From Nocardia sp. (GTDB lineage: Bacteria; Actinomycetota; Actinomycetes; Mycobacteriales; Mycobacteriaceae): DNA of 48,313 nucleotides. The DNA lies in assembly GCF_025465275.1 (NCBI RefSeq), contig NZ_JAODNK010000118.1:1-48313 (forward strand), in the 5' to 3' direction. The notes under the pieces were generated by a model. It was not told the origin of the DNA and did not search any database. It saw only the letters and a list, made by a program, of their open reading frames with translations. A program made the translations under genes and the position numbers. The number at the start of each line of letters is the position of its first letter. Positions within the stretch are counted from its first letter, which is position 1. This document shows, in pieces, positions 8,499-16,664 of the stretch.

Positions 8499-9350
8499 AT
8501 GGAGCTGGGTCAACCGAGCCGCACCGCAATGGCAACCGCGTACGCGCGCGCCTATCACCAGATCGCCGATGAGCCAAGGGTATTCACCGACCCGCTGGCC
8601 CTGCGCATTCTGGGCGTGGACGAGGCCGAACTGATCGAACGGAATACGGCGGCGCTCGAAGCCGCCGGCGGTGATCCCAGCTGGCCGCGCCGGCGGCGGA
8701 GCTTCCTGGCCGGGCGGGCACGCTTCGCCGAGGAAACGGTGCGCGCCGCCGTCGCGGCCGGCACGCGGCAGGTCGTGATTCTCGGTGCGGGCCTGGATAC
8801 CTTCGCCTACCGCAATCCGTTCCCCGAATTGCGGGTGTACGAGGTCGACCATCCGGATACCCAGGAATGGAAGCGTCATCGGCTGGCGGAGTCGGGCATC
8901 GCCGTGCCCGATTCCCTCGCCTTCGTCCCCATCGATTTCGAAACGAGCACGCTGGCAGCGGGTTTGGCCGAGGCCGGGTTCCCGCGTGACGAGCCCGCGG
9001 TCTTCGTCTGGCTCGGCGTGGTCATGTATCTGACCAGCGACGCCATTGTCGGCACGCTGAAATACATCGCGCAGCAGGCGCCGCCGACCCAGGTGGTGTT
9101 CGACTACCTCGTTCCGGCAACAACTTCCGAGGAGGCGACCTACCTCAAGGTCCGCGCCGACCGAGTGGGCGCGGTCGGCGAGCCGTTCCTGAGCTACTTC
9201 ACCGCGGACGAGATGGCGGCGGTGGTGGCCGACGCCGGATTCACCGGGGTCGAGAATCAGACCGCGACCGAGGTGATCGCCGGATACCTCGGGACCGCAC
9301 CGCAGCCGAGCTCCGGCAACACACCCCGAATACTGCGCGCGACAAACTGA
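8499..9350 (+). CDS. SAM-dependent methyltransferase (leucine carboxyl methyltransferase-like, TIGR00027 type)
   Basis: A 283-aa protein of the large mycobacterial/nocardial family of putative S-adenosylmethionine O-methyltransferases. Marks are RTAMATAYARAYHQ at the N-terminus, the SAM-binding VVILGAGLDTFAYR, the acidic strand-end VYEVDHPDTQEWK, and FVWLGVVMYLT. Family members have mostly unknown substrates. It starts 76 bp after car on the same strand, so co-transcription is possible, and methylation of a product of the aldehyde/acid pathway could be tested. The gene ends at a strong stem-loop shared with the convergent gene. Confidence 0.85.
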   Translation: MELGQPSRTAMATAYARAYHQIADEPRVFTDPLALRILGVDEAELIERNTAALEAAGGDPSWPRRRRSFLAGRARFAEETVRAAVAAGTRQVVILGAGLDTFAYRNPFPELRVYEVDHPDTQEWKRHRLAESGIAVPDSLAFVPIDFETSTLAAGLAEAGFPRDEPAVFVWLGVVMYLTSDAIVGTLKYIAQQAPPTQVVFDYLVPATTSEEATYLKVRADRVGAVGEPFLSYFTADEMAAVVADAGFTGVENQTATEVIAGYLGTAPQPSSGNTPRILRATN

Positions 9351-9355
9351 CGCGA

Positions 9356-9386
9356 TGCCATGCGGCAGTCGAACTGCCGCATGGCA
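9356..9386. terminator. bidirectional stem-loop between convergent genes
   Basis: A perfect 14-bp inverted repeat (TGCCATGCGGCAGT / ACTGCCGCATGGCA) with a 3-base loop. An outer pair, CTGACGC at 9347-9353 and GCGTCAG at 9397-9403, contains the TGA stop codons of both flanking genes. It should terminate both the methyltransferase and the GlsB-type transcripts. No T-run is present, as is common in actinobacteria. Confidence 0.75.
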
Positions 9387-9399
9387 ATTGCGCGAGGCG

Positions 9400-9663
9400 T
9401 CAGACGCGGGCGCGCACGAACTTGTAGATGACCAGCAAGACGACCGCGCCGACGATCGCCCCTAGAAAAGTGTGCTGCACCGGCGCATGGACGCTGAACT
9501 TGTGCGGCGCGAAGACCAGACTCCCCAGGGTCCCGCCCACATAGCCACCGACGATGCCCAGCAGGATGGTCCCGATCCACCCGAAATTTTCCTTGCCCGG
9601 GACGAGGAGGCGGGCGATGGCACCGGCGATGAGACCGATAACGATCATGACGATAATGCCCAT
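9400..9663 (-). CDS. GlsB/YeaQ/YmgE family membrane protein
   Basis: An 87-aa membrane protein of the transglycosylase-associated/YeaQ family. Three hydrophobic segments are seen: ~2-20, ~28-50 and ~62-82. Family motifs are GLIAGAIARLLVPGKE, GWIGTILLGIVGGYVGG and FLGAIVGAVVLLVIYK. Members are stress-induced small membrane proteins without a defined biochemical activity. The start has AAGGAG at good spacing. It is a single gene, convergent with the methyltransferase. Confidence 0.85.
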   Translation of the reverse strand: MGIIVMIVIGLIAGAIARLLVPGKENFGWIGTILLGIVGGYVGGTLGSLVFAPHKFSVHAPVQHTFLGAIVGAVVLLVIYKFVRARV

Positions 9664-9824
9664 GTCGTACTCCTTGCCTAGCTGATGTCGCTTATTCGAC
9701 GGTAGCAGGGCAAGACGGACATCAGTGCGTGTCGCATTACATCAGCGTGCCCGGAACACGAACATCTTTGCCGCTGGACCGACTCGGGGCGGAGGCGCCG
9801 GAAGTCGCCCATCCTGCCCGTTCG

Positions 9825-10532
9825 CTACTTGGCGGTGCGGACCTTTTCCACGGCGTCGGTGAAGAGTTTTTCGAAGGTGGCTTGGTCGGGGGTGCCGGAG
9901 AGGGCGGCGGCTCGGACGCCGACTGTCATGCCGCGCAGGGTGGCCCAGCCCTGGTAGGAGGTGCGGGTTCGGGGGGTGGTGTCCGAGATCGTGCTGGTGC
10001 TGGTGGCGCGGTAGGCCAGGGTGTCGATGCCGGAGAGGGTGTCGGGGGTGGGGAGGTGCTCCATTTTGACCACGGTGTCGATGTGCTGGCCGTTCACCGT
10101 GCTGGCGGAGGTGAGGGCGGCGCACTTTTCGTTGGCGGCGGCCATGGTTCGGGTGTCGGCGACCTTGTTCGCGACGAATTCCACGTAGACGGTCATATCT
10201 TCGGTGGTGGCGGCCGCCAGGGATGAATTGCTGATCAGGTCATTGCTGAGGGCGGCCAGATCGACCTGCGGCTGTTTGCAATCCGCGGGGGTGACGGTGG
10301 ATTTGGCCATGGCGTCACCGAGATCGGAGACGCTGGTGCGGAGCTTGTCCGGCGGCAGGTCCAGCGGTTTGGTGTCCGCGGGGAATTCCGCGCCCGACAG
10401 CACCAATTGATCGCGCGTGGTGCTCGGCGCCGGATCGGCGGAGGTTGCCTTCGTATCGCTGGTGCTGCCACCGCATCCGGCGCTCAGCAGTACCGCGCAC
10501 ACCGCGGTCGAGATCCATGCTCCCTTGGTCAT
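9825..10532 (-). CDS. lipoprotein, sensor-domain-like (DUF5642/PknH-type)
   Basis: A 235-aa probable lipoprotein. The leader MTKGAWISTAVCAVLLSAGC ends in the lipobox with Cys20, followed by a Gly/Ser/Thr linker. The exported domain (from about RDQLVLSGAEFPADTKPLDL) has two cysteines (in PADCKQP and ANEKCAAL) that could form a disulfide, and resembles the extracellular sensor folds of mycobacterial PknH/DUF5642 proteins. That similarity is recalled from pattern, not searched. The ATG at 10532 is chosen because the signal peptide begins there; an upstream extension would bury it. It lies downstream of the cvn operon but beyond a strong hairpin, so it is probably a separate unit. Confidence 0.7.
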   Translation of the reverse strand: MTKGAWISTAVCAVLLSAGCGGSTSDTKATSADPAPSTTRDQLVLSGAEFPADTKPLDLPPDKLRTSVSDLGDAMAKSTVTPADCKQPQVDLAALSNDLISNSSLAAATTEDMTVYVEFVANKVADTRTMAAANEKCAALTSASTVNGQHIDTVVKMEHLPTPDTLSGIDTLAYRATSTSTISDTTPRTRTSYQGWATLRGMTVGVRAAALSGTPDQATFEKLFTDAVEKVRTAK

Positions 10533-10591
10533 CACGCGGCACAGCATGCCAGGAAGTCGCTGGCAACTGGGGAGATACGGGATCTGTCGCC

Positions 10592-10619
10592 GTGGTGGCC
10601 CGAATATTCGAGCCACCAC
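10592..10619. terminator. 28-bp palindrome closing the cvn operon
   Basis: GTGGTGGC-C-CGAATATTCG-A-GCCACCAC, with 13 of 14 position pairs complementary and one mismatch. It starts 13 bases beyond the stop of the last P450 gene and about 60 bases before the lipoprotein start. Position favours a terminator for the conservon transcript. The AT-rich centre and perfect symmetry also fit a dimeric regulator site for the lipoprotein gene. Confidence 0.55.
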
Positions 10620-10632
10620 AGTGTGCGCAGGA

Positions 10633-11856
10633 TCAGACGTGGACCGGCAATGCCGCCAGATCGTTCTGGGTGAGCACCGGCAGATTGCCGATCTCCTGTT
10701 CCGGCACAGCGAGTTTCAGGCCGGGGAAGCGGTCGAACAGTGCGGGCAGGCCGATGGAGGCCTCCAGACGGGCGAGCGCCGCGCCCGGGCAGATGTGCGG
10801 GCCGTAACCGAAGGAGATATTGCGGCTCGAGGTCGGACGGCTGACATCGAATTCGTCGGCATCCTCGCCGTGGATGGCGGTGTCGCGGCCGATCGCCCGG
10901 TAGGACATGACCACACCCTCGCCCCGCTCGATCACGGTGTCGCCCACGGTGATGTCTTCGGTGGCGAAGCGCATGAGCAGATGCGTGACCGGGCCGTCGT
11001 AGCGCAGGGTCTCCTCGATGGCCTGCTTCCACTCGATATCGCCGCCGCGCACCGTCTCCAGCTGTTCGGGGCGAGAAAGCAAGGCGCGCACCGCATTCAC
11101 GATGAGGCTCACGGTGGTCTCGTGCCCGGCGGCGACCAGCGCCTTGAGATTGCCGACCACCTCCTCCTCGGTGAGCGGATCGCCGCCCGCGTCGGCCAGG
11201 ATGAGCGCACTGGTGAGATCGTCACCCGGTGCGGCGGTCTTGCGGCGCACCATTTCGGTGAAATAGACGTCCAGCTCGTCGATCACGCGCAGTCGCTCGT
11301 CCTGCGGCGTCATCATCGAGAAGAACTTCTTGTACCGGTCCAGCAGCATGGCCTGATCGGCCGGCGGTACACCCATGAGCTCACTGATCACCCGCATGGG
11401 CAGCGGGTACGCGAAGACCTGCTTGAGATCCACGACCGCGCCCTCCTGCGCCGCAGCCTCCAGATCATCGAGCAGTTCGGCGGTCAGCGCTTCGATGAAC
11501 GGCCGCAACGCTTCCAGGCGGCGCGCGGTCAGCGCCTGCGTGGTCTTGATGCGCAGCCGGCGGTGCTCGGCCCCGTCCACGGTGAACATGGAGCGCCCGG
11601 CATCGATCATGCCGATGAGCGGCCACTGCCGCGTCACCACACCCGAGGTCCACAGCCCCCAGGCACTGATGTCCTTGACGAGCCGGCTGTCGGTGAGCAG
11701 CTGGCGGGCCAGCGAATGATCGGTGACGGTCCACGCGGGGACGCCGAGCAGTTCGATACGGGTGAGCGGCCCGGCGGCGCGCAGGGTGGCGGTCTCGCCG
11801 GCCAGGTCGCCGACCATGGGATCGATCGCCATGGCGTGTGGACATGCTGAACTCAC
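10633..11856 (-). CDS. cytochrome P450 (second P450 of the conservon)
   Basis: A 407-aa soluble bacterial P450 with all canonical motifs: oxygen-activating AGHETT (243-248), K-helix EETLR (Glu282-Arg285) and heme-binding FGYGPHICPGAALARLE with the ligand Cys356. It is a class I type enzyme that needs external ferredoxin and reductase; neither is adjacent. It is the last gene of the cvn operon, and its ATG overlaps the stop of the preceding atypical P450 by 4 bp. In Streptomyces conservons a CYP157-type and a second P450 (for example CYP154 or CYP156) occur together, and this arrangement matches. The substrate is unknown. Confidence 0.9.
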   Translation of the reverse strand: MSSACPHAMAIDPMVGDLAGETATLRAAGPLTRIELLGVPAWTVTDHSLARQLLTDSRLVKDISAWGLWTSGVVTRQWPLIGMIDAGRSMFTVDGAEHRRLRIKTTQALTARRLEALRPFIEALTAELLDDLEAAAQEGAVVDLKQVFAYPLPMRVISELMGVPPADQAMLLDRYKKFFSMMTPQDERLRVIDELDVYFTEMVRRKTAAPGDDLTSALILADAGGDPLTEEEVVGNLKALVAAGHETTVSLIVNAVRALLSRPEQLETVRGGDIEWKQAIEETLRYDGPVTHLLMRFATEDITVGDTVIERGEGVVMSYRAIGRDTAIHGEDADEFDVSRPTSSRNISFGYGPHICPGAALARLEASIGLPALFDRFPGLKLAVPEQEIGNLPVLTQNDLAALPVHV

Positions 11857-13106
11857 TGGAAACCTCCGACTGCGCGAACTGGTGTGAAAACAACTGGTAG
11901 AGAAGTCATTCCGTGCATGAACGGCGAAGGTCGCCGCACCAGGTGCTGCGCGGGCACTGCGAGATCCAGATCGGGCAGCCGGTCCAGCAGCACCTCGATA
12001 CCGGTTCTGGAAATGATTTCGGCAATATGCTGCGCCGGGAACGGGCAGCGGTATTCACCGTGGCTGAAGGCGAAGTGCGCATTGTTGCCGGTGTGCACCG
12101 CATCCGAGACATGCTGGCGCACATGCGGATCGGTATTGGCAGCGGCCAGACCCAGCAGCAGCAGGTCGCCGGCGCGAATGGCCTTGTCGCCCAGGCGGGT
12201 ATCGCGGGCCGCCCACCGTCCGGCGAGGATCGACGTGGGGCCCTCCTCCCACAGCACCTCGTTCATGGCCTGGCTGATACTGCGCCGGCCGCCGCCCAGC
12301 GCCGCGGCGAAGCGATCGTCTGTGAGCATGAGCCGCAACGAGTTTCCGAGCCAATCGCAGGTCGGCAGGTGACCGGCGGCGGTGATCGCCATGAGGTCGT
12401 TGACGTACTCCTCATCGGTGAACGGCGTGGGATAGGCCAGCATGCGCGAGACGAGATCGTCGCCCGGTGTGGCCCTCTTCATGGCCACCAACCGCTGCAT
12501 ATGCCCCATGAACTGCAGGTGCGCGCCCTGGGCGTCGGCGCCGCCGTCGGCCATCACCTTCATGCTCCACGCCAGATGCGGCCCCTCCTCGTTCGGAAGT
12601 CCCAGCAGCGCCGCCAGCGCGAGCACCGGCAGCGGTTCGGCGAATTCGGCGACCAGATCGGCGGTACCGCGACCACAGAATCCGTCGATCAGCCGATCCG
12701 CCAAATCCTCACAGATGCGCCGCAATTCGAACGGATCCACCGATTCGAGCGCGGGCTCGACCATGGCCAGATGCCTGCGGTGCTCGGCCCCGGCGGTGAA
12801 ATAGATGGACGGCATGGGCTGCCCGACCATGGGCAGCAGCGGCCAGTCCTCCGGAATATTGCCCCACTGATTCCACAGGCTCACATCGCGCGGGAACAGC
12901 TCCGGACTATTGGTGACCTGATGCATCTCGCGATAACCGATGACCAGCCAGGCGGGCACGCCGCCGGGCAGTTCCACGGCCACCACGGCACCGTGTTCCC
13001 GCCGCATATCGTTGTAGAGGTGATGCGGGTCGGAGTGGAACCGGGGGCCGCCCAGCTGCACTGCTCCCGGCTGGACCGGGCAGTACCCTCGATCGGGCGA
13101 GGTCAT
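11853..13106 (-). CDS. cytochrome P450, CYP157-like with ExxW in place of ExxR
   Basis: A 417-aa P450 in the conservon position usually called cvnE. The heme loop is FSHGEYRCPFPAQ with Cys354, and the I-helix motif is AAGHLPT (243-249). The K-helix, normally ExxR, reads NEVLWEEG: Glu283 is kept and Arg is Trp286. Loss of the K-helix Arg is an established peculiarity of the CYP157 family in actinobacterial conservons. The ATG at 13106 shares one base with the stop of cvnD (TGATG). Its role in the membrane-associated cvn complex is unknown; it may act as a partner of the canonical P450 that follows. Confidence 0.88.
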   Translation of the reverse strand: MTSPDRGYCPVQPGAVQLGGPRFHSDPHHLYNDMRREHGAVVAVELPGGVPAWLVIGYREMHQVTNSPELFPRDVSLWNQWGNIPEDWPLLPMVGQPMPSIYFTAGAEHRRHLAMVEPALESVDPFELRRICEDLADRLIDGFCGRGTADLVAEFAEPLPVLALAALLGLPNEEGPHLAWSMKVMADGGADAQGAHLQFMGHMQRLVAMKRATPGDDLVSRMLAYPTPFTDEEYVNDLMAITAAGHLPTCDWLGNSLRLMLTDDRFAAALGGGRRSISQAMNEVLWEEGPTSILAGRWAARDTRLGDKAIRAGDLLLLGLAAANTDPHVRQHVSDAVHTGNNAHFAFSHGEYRCPFPAQHIAEIISRTGIEVLLDRLPDLDLAVPAQHLVRRPSPFMHGMTSLPVVFTPVRAVGGFQ

Positions 13107-13705
13107 CAGACGTTCTCCGGGGTGTAGAGGTATTCGACCAGCGTGATCAGCACTTCCTTGCACGAATCACGATGTCGGGCATCACAATCGATGAGCGGCA
13201 CGTGTGGATCGAGATCCAGCGCGTCGCGTACCTCCTCGGGCCGGTAGCCCTCGCCGAAGTTGTTGCACGCCACGATGAACGGGGTGCGCTGATGCTCGAG
13301 CCGGTCGATGGCGTACCAGGAGTCGGCGATTCGGCGCTGATCCACCAGCACGATGGCGCCCAGCGCGCCGGTGAACAGCCGGTCCCACAGGAACCAGAAA
13401 CGCTCCTGGCCGGGTGCGCCGAACAGGTACAGCACATGCTCGGCGTCGATGGTGATGCGGCCGAAGTCGAAGGCCACGGTGGTGGTCGATTTGCCTGGCG
13501 AACCCGCCAGATCGTCGACGCCCACGCTGACCTGGGTCATGGTGGCCTCGGTATCGAGCGGCCGAATCTCACTGACAGCGCGCACCATTGTCGTCTTGCC
13601 GACGCCGAAACCGCCGACGATGACGATCTTGAGGCCTTGGCTGGCCGAGGCGTGCAGGGGTGCGTCGGCGCGGGCCGGACGGGGGTCAAAGGTTGCGGAG
13701 TCCAA
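13106..13705 (-). CDS. cvnD: conservon GTP/ATP-binding protein CvnD
   Basis: A 199-aa Ras-like/MglA-like GTPase of the actinobacterial conservon. The P-loop is GGFGVGKTT (residues 31-39). Downstream are the switch/G3 region around LYLFGAPGQERFWFLWD and the ACNNFG strand end where classical G proteins have NKxD. The start is TTG at 13705, chosen because GGAGAAGG lies just upstream and the length then equals the family's usual ~200 aa. The gene overlaps the end of cvnC by 20 bp. In S. coelicolor the A-D proteins form a membrane complex likened to a G-protein receptor system. Confidence 0.9.
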   Translation of the reverse strand: MDSATFDPRPARADAPLHASASQGLKIVIVGGFGVGKTTMVRAVSEIRPLDTEATMTQVSVGVDDLAGSPGKSTTTVAFDFGRITIDAEHVLYLFGAPGQERFWFLWDRLFTGALGAIVLVDQRRIADSWYAIDRLEHQRTPFIVACNNFGEGYRPEEVRDALDLDPHVPLIDCDARHRDSCKEVLITLVEYLYTPENV

Positions 13706-14042
13706 CGAGCACCTTCTCCAGGGTGGTGGTGTCGGGCAGCGAATGCCATTGCGCGGCCGGGTTGTGCCGCGGATGCCGCACGGTGATCCTTCCCGCGAGC
13801 AGCAGATCCGACAGCAGAATGGTGGCGATGCCGACCGGTAATCGCAGCTCCGCCGCGATCTCCACGACGGCGGTCGGCGCCCGGCAGATCTCGAGGATGG
13901 CCGCATGCTCCGATTGCATGCCCGGCGCCGGATCACACTCGCTGACAACAAGAGTCACGAGATCGAAGGCGTCGGAGTCCGGGCTGCTGCGGCCGCCGGT
14001 CAGCGTATAGAGCCGGTCCGGATCCTCGTCTGGCCTGGTCAC
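13686..14042 (-). CDS. cvnC: conservon DUF742 protein CvnC
   Basis: A 118-aa DUF742 protein. The sequence RLYTLTGGRSSP, the winged-helix-like middle (HAAILEICRAPTAVVEIAAELRLPVG split across two helices) and the ending TTLEKVLVGLRNL are characteristic. It sits between cvnB and cvnD with a 4-bp overlap upstream and 20 bp downstream, so it is translated as part of the block. The family's function within the complex is not defined; the fold suggests a small winged-helix adaptor. Confidence 0.9.
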   Translation of the reverse strand: MTRPDEDPDRLYTLTGGRSSPDSDAFDLVTLVVSECDPAPGMQSEHAAILEICRAPTAVVEIAAELRLPVGIATILLSDLLLAGRITVRHPRHNPAAQWHSLPDTTTLEKVLVGLRNL

Positions 14043-14494
14043 GACACGCTCGCTCCTCGTGGCGCCACGGCATCACGGACCGGCGCGCCAGGGGTATCGC
14101 GGGCGCGCGGGGCAGCGGCGAGATGCTCGCCCAACTGCTCCACCAGCTCGCGCATATTGTGGCCGACCAGCCCGGCATCGGCGTCCTCCGCGGCGACCAC
14201 CGCGATATGCGCGCCCACCCCGGCCTCCACGATGAACAGAATGCCGCCGTAGAACTCGGTCATGGACTGGCGCACACCCCCGCGGCCGTCACCGAATTCC
14301 ACGGAGGCGCCGTGCGAAAGGCTTTGAATGCCTGCGGCGATCGCGGCCAGCTGATCGGCGCTGTCGTTCCCCAGTTCCGGGGTATGGCAGATCTTCAGGC
14401 CGTCACCCGACAGCAGCAGGGCGTGCCTGGCGCGCGGGGTGCGGGTGAGCAGTTGTTCCAGCAGCCAGCCCAGCTGCGATGCGGACAGTGTCAT
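14039..14494 (-). CDS. cvnB: conservon roadblock/LC7 protein CvnB
   Basis: A 151-aa roadblock/LC7-domain protein. Seen are QLGWLLEQLLTRTPRARHAL, LLLSGDGLKI, DQLAAIAAGIQSLSHGA and the GILFIVEAGVGAHIAVVA strand pair, in the usual order for the family. Roadblock proteins act as partners or activators of small GTPases, here probably CvnD. The gene overlaps cvnA by 4 bp upstream and cvnC by 4 bp downstream. A C-terminal ~20-residue tail is Ala/Arg/Pro-rich and probably disordered. Confidence 0.92.
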   Translation of the reverse strand: MTLSASQLGWLLEQLLTRTPRARHALLLSGDGLKICHTPELGNDSADQLAAIAAGIQSLSHGASVEFGDGRGGVRQSMTEFYGGILFIVEAGVGAHIAVVAAEDADAGLVGHNMRELVEQLGEHLAAAPRARDTPGAPVRDAVAPRGASVS

Positions 14495-16470
14495 TTATCG
14501 GTCTCCAAGGCGGACGGGGAAGGGGTTGCGGTACTTGCGTTCTCCCGCCCGTTCACCGCGCGCTGGAAAGCGCCCAGCGCGGACGGCGACACCGGTCGGG
14601 AATGCGCGGAACCCGTGGGATCGTTCAGTGCGGCCAGGCCTTCGGGATGCACGGCCGCCAGCGTTTGACCGCGCCGGCGCCTGGGTAGCCCGGAAACGGT
14701 GGATGCCGAAGCGTCCTCGGCTACTTCGGCCGCCTCGATCGGCCGGTCCGCCAAAACCGAAGTGCTGCCCGAGAACCCGGCCGTGCTCTCCGGAAACGTG
14801 AGGGCGTTGACGGCGCTCGCGGTGGTGACGCCGAAAAGCGCGGAATCGGCGTCGGCCAGAAAGGAATCGATGCGCCGCATGCCGGGGCTCGTGCGAGGTC
14901 CGGCCGAATCGCCGCCGGTGTATCCGGATGCCGTGCTCGGGCGGCCCGATTCCAGGCTGGTGAACGCGGGCGGGAGGTACGTCGAATCCGCCTGCGTGAG
15001 TGCGGGTCCCGCTGCGGGGTGAGTGGGACCTGAACTGGTGAACATCGGGGGCGTGCTGGGGCGGGCCGCATCCCCGCTGGTGAGCGCGGTGGCCGGGCGG
15101 CCCGGTTCCAGACTGGTCAGCGCACCGGGGCGCGTCGGCTCGCCTCGGATGAGGGCGGGTGCGCTGCCGGTGTGGCCGGAGGCGGTCGCGCCCGGGTTCT
15201 GGACGGGGAGCGGGATGGCGGCGACCGAGCCGGGGGTGCGGTCGAGGCGGGTAGTCAGTTCGCGGGGGACGACTACGACTACAGCGGTGCCGCCGATGGC
15301 GGAGGGGCGGTAGGAGACGGTGAGGTCGTGTTTGCGAGCCAGGTAGCCGACGACGGCCAGGCCGAGACGGGTACCGGACAGTGAGGAGAGGTCGGAGCCG
15401 GCGAGGTTGTAGCGCGAGCTGCTGCCGCGCTGGGCGGGGTTGGCGCCGGTGGATCGCGGGTTGCCGCCCTGACCGGAGACGGTGAGTTCGGCTCGGCGCA
15501 AGGCGGATTCGCTCATCACCAGGCCGCTGTCCTCGATGGTGATCACCACGCCCGCAGGGACCTCGGCGGCGTAGACGTGCACCTCGGTGGTGGGCGGGGA
15601 GAAATTGCAGGCATTGTCGAGCAGTTCGGCCAGCGCGTGCATGATGCCCTCGGCGGCGTGCCCGGCAATGGCGATCTCGGCGACGGCCCGCAGCCGTACC
15701 CGCTGATAGCCCGCCACCCGGCCCATCGCACCGCGCAGAATCGATTCCATGGCAATGGGTTTGGCCCAGCGCCGCCCGGATCGTGAACCACTGAGCACCG
15801 CGATGCTGTCGGCCAGCCGGCCCGCCTGCGCAGTGCGGTGATCCAGTTCCAGCAGATCCGCGAGGACCTTCGGATCACCGTGCCGGTGTTCCATTTCCCG
15901 CAGTTCCGCCAGCATGCTGGTGCTCATGGCCTGCATGCGCCCCGCCGCACCGGCGAAGGCCGCCATGGCCGCCGCGCGCCGGTTATCGCTCTCCTTGGTC
16001 TCGCGCGCCTGTTCGGCGCCGGCCTCGGTGATCGATTGAATACGGCGGTGGCCGTCCGCAAGTCGGGCCTCGGCCTCGGCGATCACGGCCGCGGTGCGGG
16101 CTTCCGCCTGTTCGGCGCGCAGCTCGGCGAGCTGCCGTGCCCGCCCGATCTGGGCCCGGTAGTACACCGCGGCGGTAATCGCGGCGCACAGCAGTATCGC
16201 TACAACGCTCGCGCTGATCGCCACCGCGATCCGAATATCGCCGGGTGCGGCGAAGACCGCGCCGCAGACCGCCGCCGCGGTCAATCCGGCGCAGGCCGAT
16301 AGCGTCGCGAATGGCAGCCGCGCACCCCGAACAGTATTCGGCTCGCCGCCTGGGGGATTCGATGACTCCGACAAGCTCTGCACTTCCGCACTCACGTTCA
16401 CCGCGGCAGACACCGCGGTGGGATCGAGCACGCCCGCAGCTTCGCACACGTGAAATGTGCCGACCGACAA
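14491..16470 (-). CDS. cvnA: conservon sensor-kinase-like protein CvnA
   Basis: A 659-aa membrane protein of the nitrate/sulfonate-sensor-kinase-like class that heads conservons. Two transmembrane helices (~52-74 and ~81-104) lead into an Ala/Glu/Arg-rich coiled coil (~108-200). The HATPase_c domain has the N-box ELLDNACNF (282-290), the G1-like EDSGL and GTRLGLAVV. The extracytoplasmic loop is only a few residues, so the signal is probably sensed in the membrane or inside. A long Pro/Thr/Ser-rich tail (~405-659) contains degenerate TSLEPGRP-like units. The TTG at 16470 has no clear ribosome site; GTG codons at residues 8, 14, 24 or 26 are alternatives. Confidence 0.88.
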   Translation of the reverse strand: MSVGTFHVCEAAGVLDPTAVSAAVNVSAEVQSLSESSNPPGGEPNTVRGARLPFATLSACAGLTAAAVCGAVFAAPGDIRIAVAISASVVAILLCAAITAAVYYRAQIGRARQLAELRAEQAEARTAAVIAEAEARLADGHRRIQSITEAGAEQARETKESDNRRAAAMAAFAGAAGRMQAMSTSMLAELREMEHRHGDPKVLADLLELDHRTAQAGRLADSIAVLSGSRSGRRWAKPIAMESILRGAMGRVAGYQRVRLRAVAEIAIAGHAAEGIMHALAELLDNACNFSPPTTEVHVYAAEVPAGVVITIEDSGLVMSESALRRAELTVSGQGGNPRSTGANPAQRGSSSRYNLAGSDLSSLSGTRLGLAVVGYLARKHDLTVSYRPSAIGGTAVVVVVPRELTTRLDRTPGSVAAIPLPVQNPGATASGHTGSAPALIRGEPTRPGALTSLEPGRPATALTSGDAARPSTPPMFTSSGPTHPAAGPALTQADSTYLPPAFTSLESGRPSTASGYTGGDSAGPRTSPGMRRIDSFLADADSALFGVTTASAVNALTFPESTAGFSGSTSVLADRPIEAAEVAEDASASTVSGLPRRRRGQTLAAVHPEGLAALNDPTGSAHSRPVSPSALGAFQRAVNGRENASTATPSPSALETDK

Positions 16471-16664
16471 GCGGATTCGGATCTAGCGGACGAGCATAGG
16501 CGGCCCGGAAGGATGGCGCTACCTGAGAGCGAGCGGCCTGGCAAAGCTCAGTCCCGATAGTTGGGACGAACTTCCAGCGGCGGCAATGCGCTGTACAGCA
16601 GGGGTTCTCGGTGGGCTGGAGGCGATGCCGCTACGGCAGGCGCCGCCGTCTCACTCTTGGTCCG

